Positions 6,014 through 6,119 of a stretch of DNA of 6,119 nt are shown piece by piece. The notes under the pieces were generated by a model. The model saw only the letters and a program-made list of their open reading frames with translations. It was not told where the DNA came from and made no database searches. Both the position numbers and the translations under genes were made by a program. This DNA comes from Calditrichia bacterium (GTDB lineage: Bacteria > Calditrichota > Calditrichia > RBG-13-44-9): the NCBI GenBank assembly GCA_026991005.1, contig JALXCH010000275.1:1-6119 (forward strand). The letters are read 5' to 3'. Each line of letters opens with the position of its first letter. Within the stretch, counting starts at the first letter, position 1.

Positions 6014-6119
6014 TCCATGTTCCTCCGTGCTGGTCCGTGTTCTTTATATCAGTCTGTGCCAGTCCGTGTCCGTCCGTGTTCTTTATGCCAAACCGTGCCC
6101 ATCCGTGTTCTTTTCAAAC
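6014..6119. repeat. Imperfect TCCGTG decamer repeat array
   Basis: Eight imperfect copies of a TCCGTG core start at 6014 (TCCATG), 6024, 6034, 6053 (TCTGTG), 6063, 6073, 6092 (ACCGTG) and 6102. Spacings are 10, 10, 19, 10, 10, 19 and 10 bp. Three copies (6034, 6073, 6102) continue as TCCGTGTTCTTT, and the 19-bp steps always follow such a copy when another follows, giving a higher-order period of 39 bp. The array runs to the right edge and may continue. It has no open frame of note and is not CRISPR-like: units are short, without unique spacers. Function unknown. Confidence 0.8.

Noticed and set aside
6014..6119. CRISPR array
   Set aside because: The repeat core is only about 6-12 bp with 10- or 19-bp periods and no unique spacers, and no cas genes are nearby.

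Overview
Every gene in this window lies on the minus strand, so it reads from right to left. It looks like chromosomal DNA from a Gram-negative bacterium: two genes encode lipoproteins with clear lipoboxes, and several products are built to cross the inner membrane into the periplasm. The rightmost gene has a candidate promoter of the form TTG-N20-TAAATTTG, which fits the Bacteroidota-type -33/-7 signal (TAnnTTTG). The partial ABC ATPase at the left edge resembles GldA. Together these point to the Bacteroidota or a relative in the FCB group (for example Calditrichota, Ignavibacteria or KSB1-like lineages). That placement is inference; nothing here identifies a genus.

Layout, in order of transcription. 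Positions 6014-6119 hold a run of imperfect TCCGTG repeats spaced 10 bp or 19 bp apart. A non-coding stretch with a candidate promoter follows (5854-5884). Next is a small TPR-like lipoprotein gene (5390-5818), closed by a strong intrinsic terminator (5321-5351). Then comes a compact gene cluster: a BatD-like membrane protein (4281-5255), a MoxR AAA+ ATPase (3295-4284, joined by an ATGA overlap), a 108-bp gap with a probable terminator or attenuator hairpin, a DUF58 von Willebrand-like protein (2293-3186), a lipoprotein joining TPR-like helices to a SurA-type chaperone domain without a parvulin domain (1339-2277), a second BatD-like paralogue (249-1358), and the first 85 or so codons of a GldA-like ABC transporter ATPase that runs off the left edge (1-256).

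How the genes may work together. MoxR ATPases and DUF58/vWA proteins form chaperone-like pairs in many bacteria, and BatD-like proteins are their usual membrane partners. Here two such membrane proteins, each with a periplasmic beta-rich region, one transmembrane helix and a cytosolic helical domain, bracket the MoxR-DUF58 pair and a periplasmic chaperone-like lipoprotein. A reasonable inference is an envelope-spanning assembly or quality-control module, possibly linked to the ABC exporter encoded next. The classical BatA/BatB vWA membrane proteins are not in the window; they may lie beyond the left edge or be absent.
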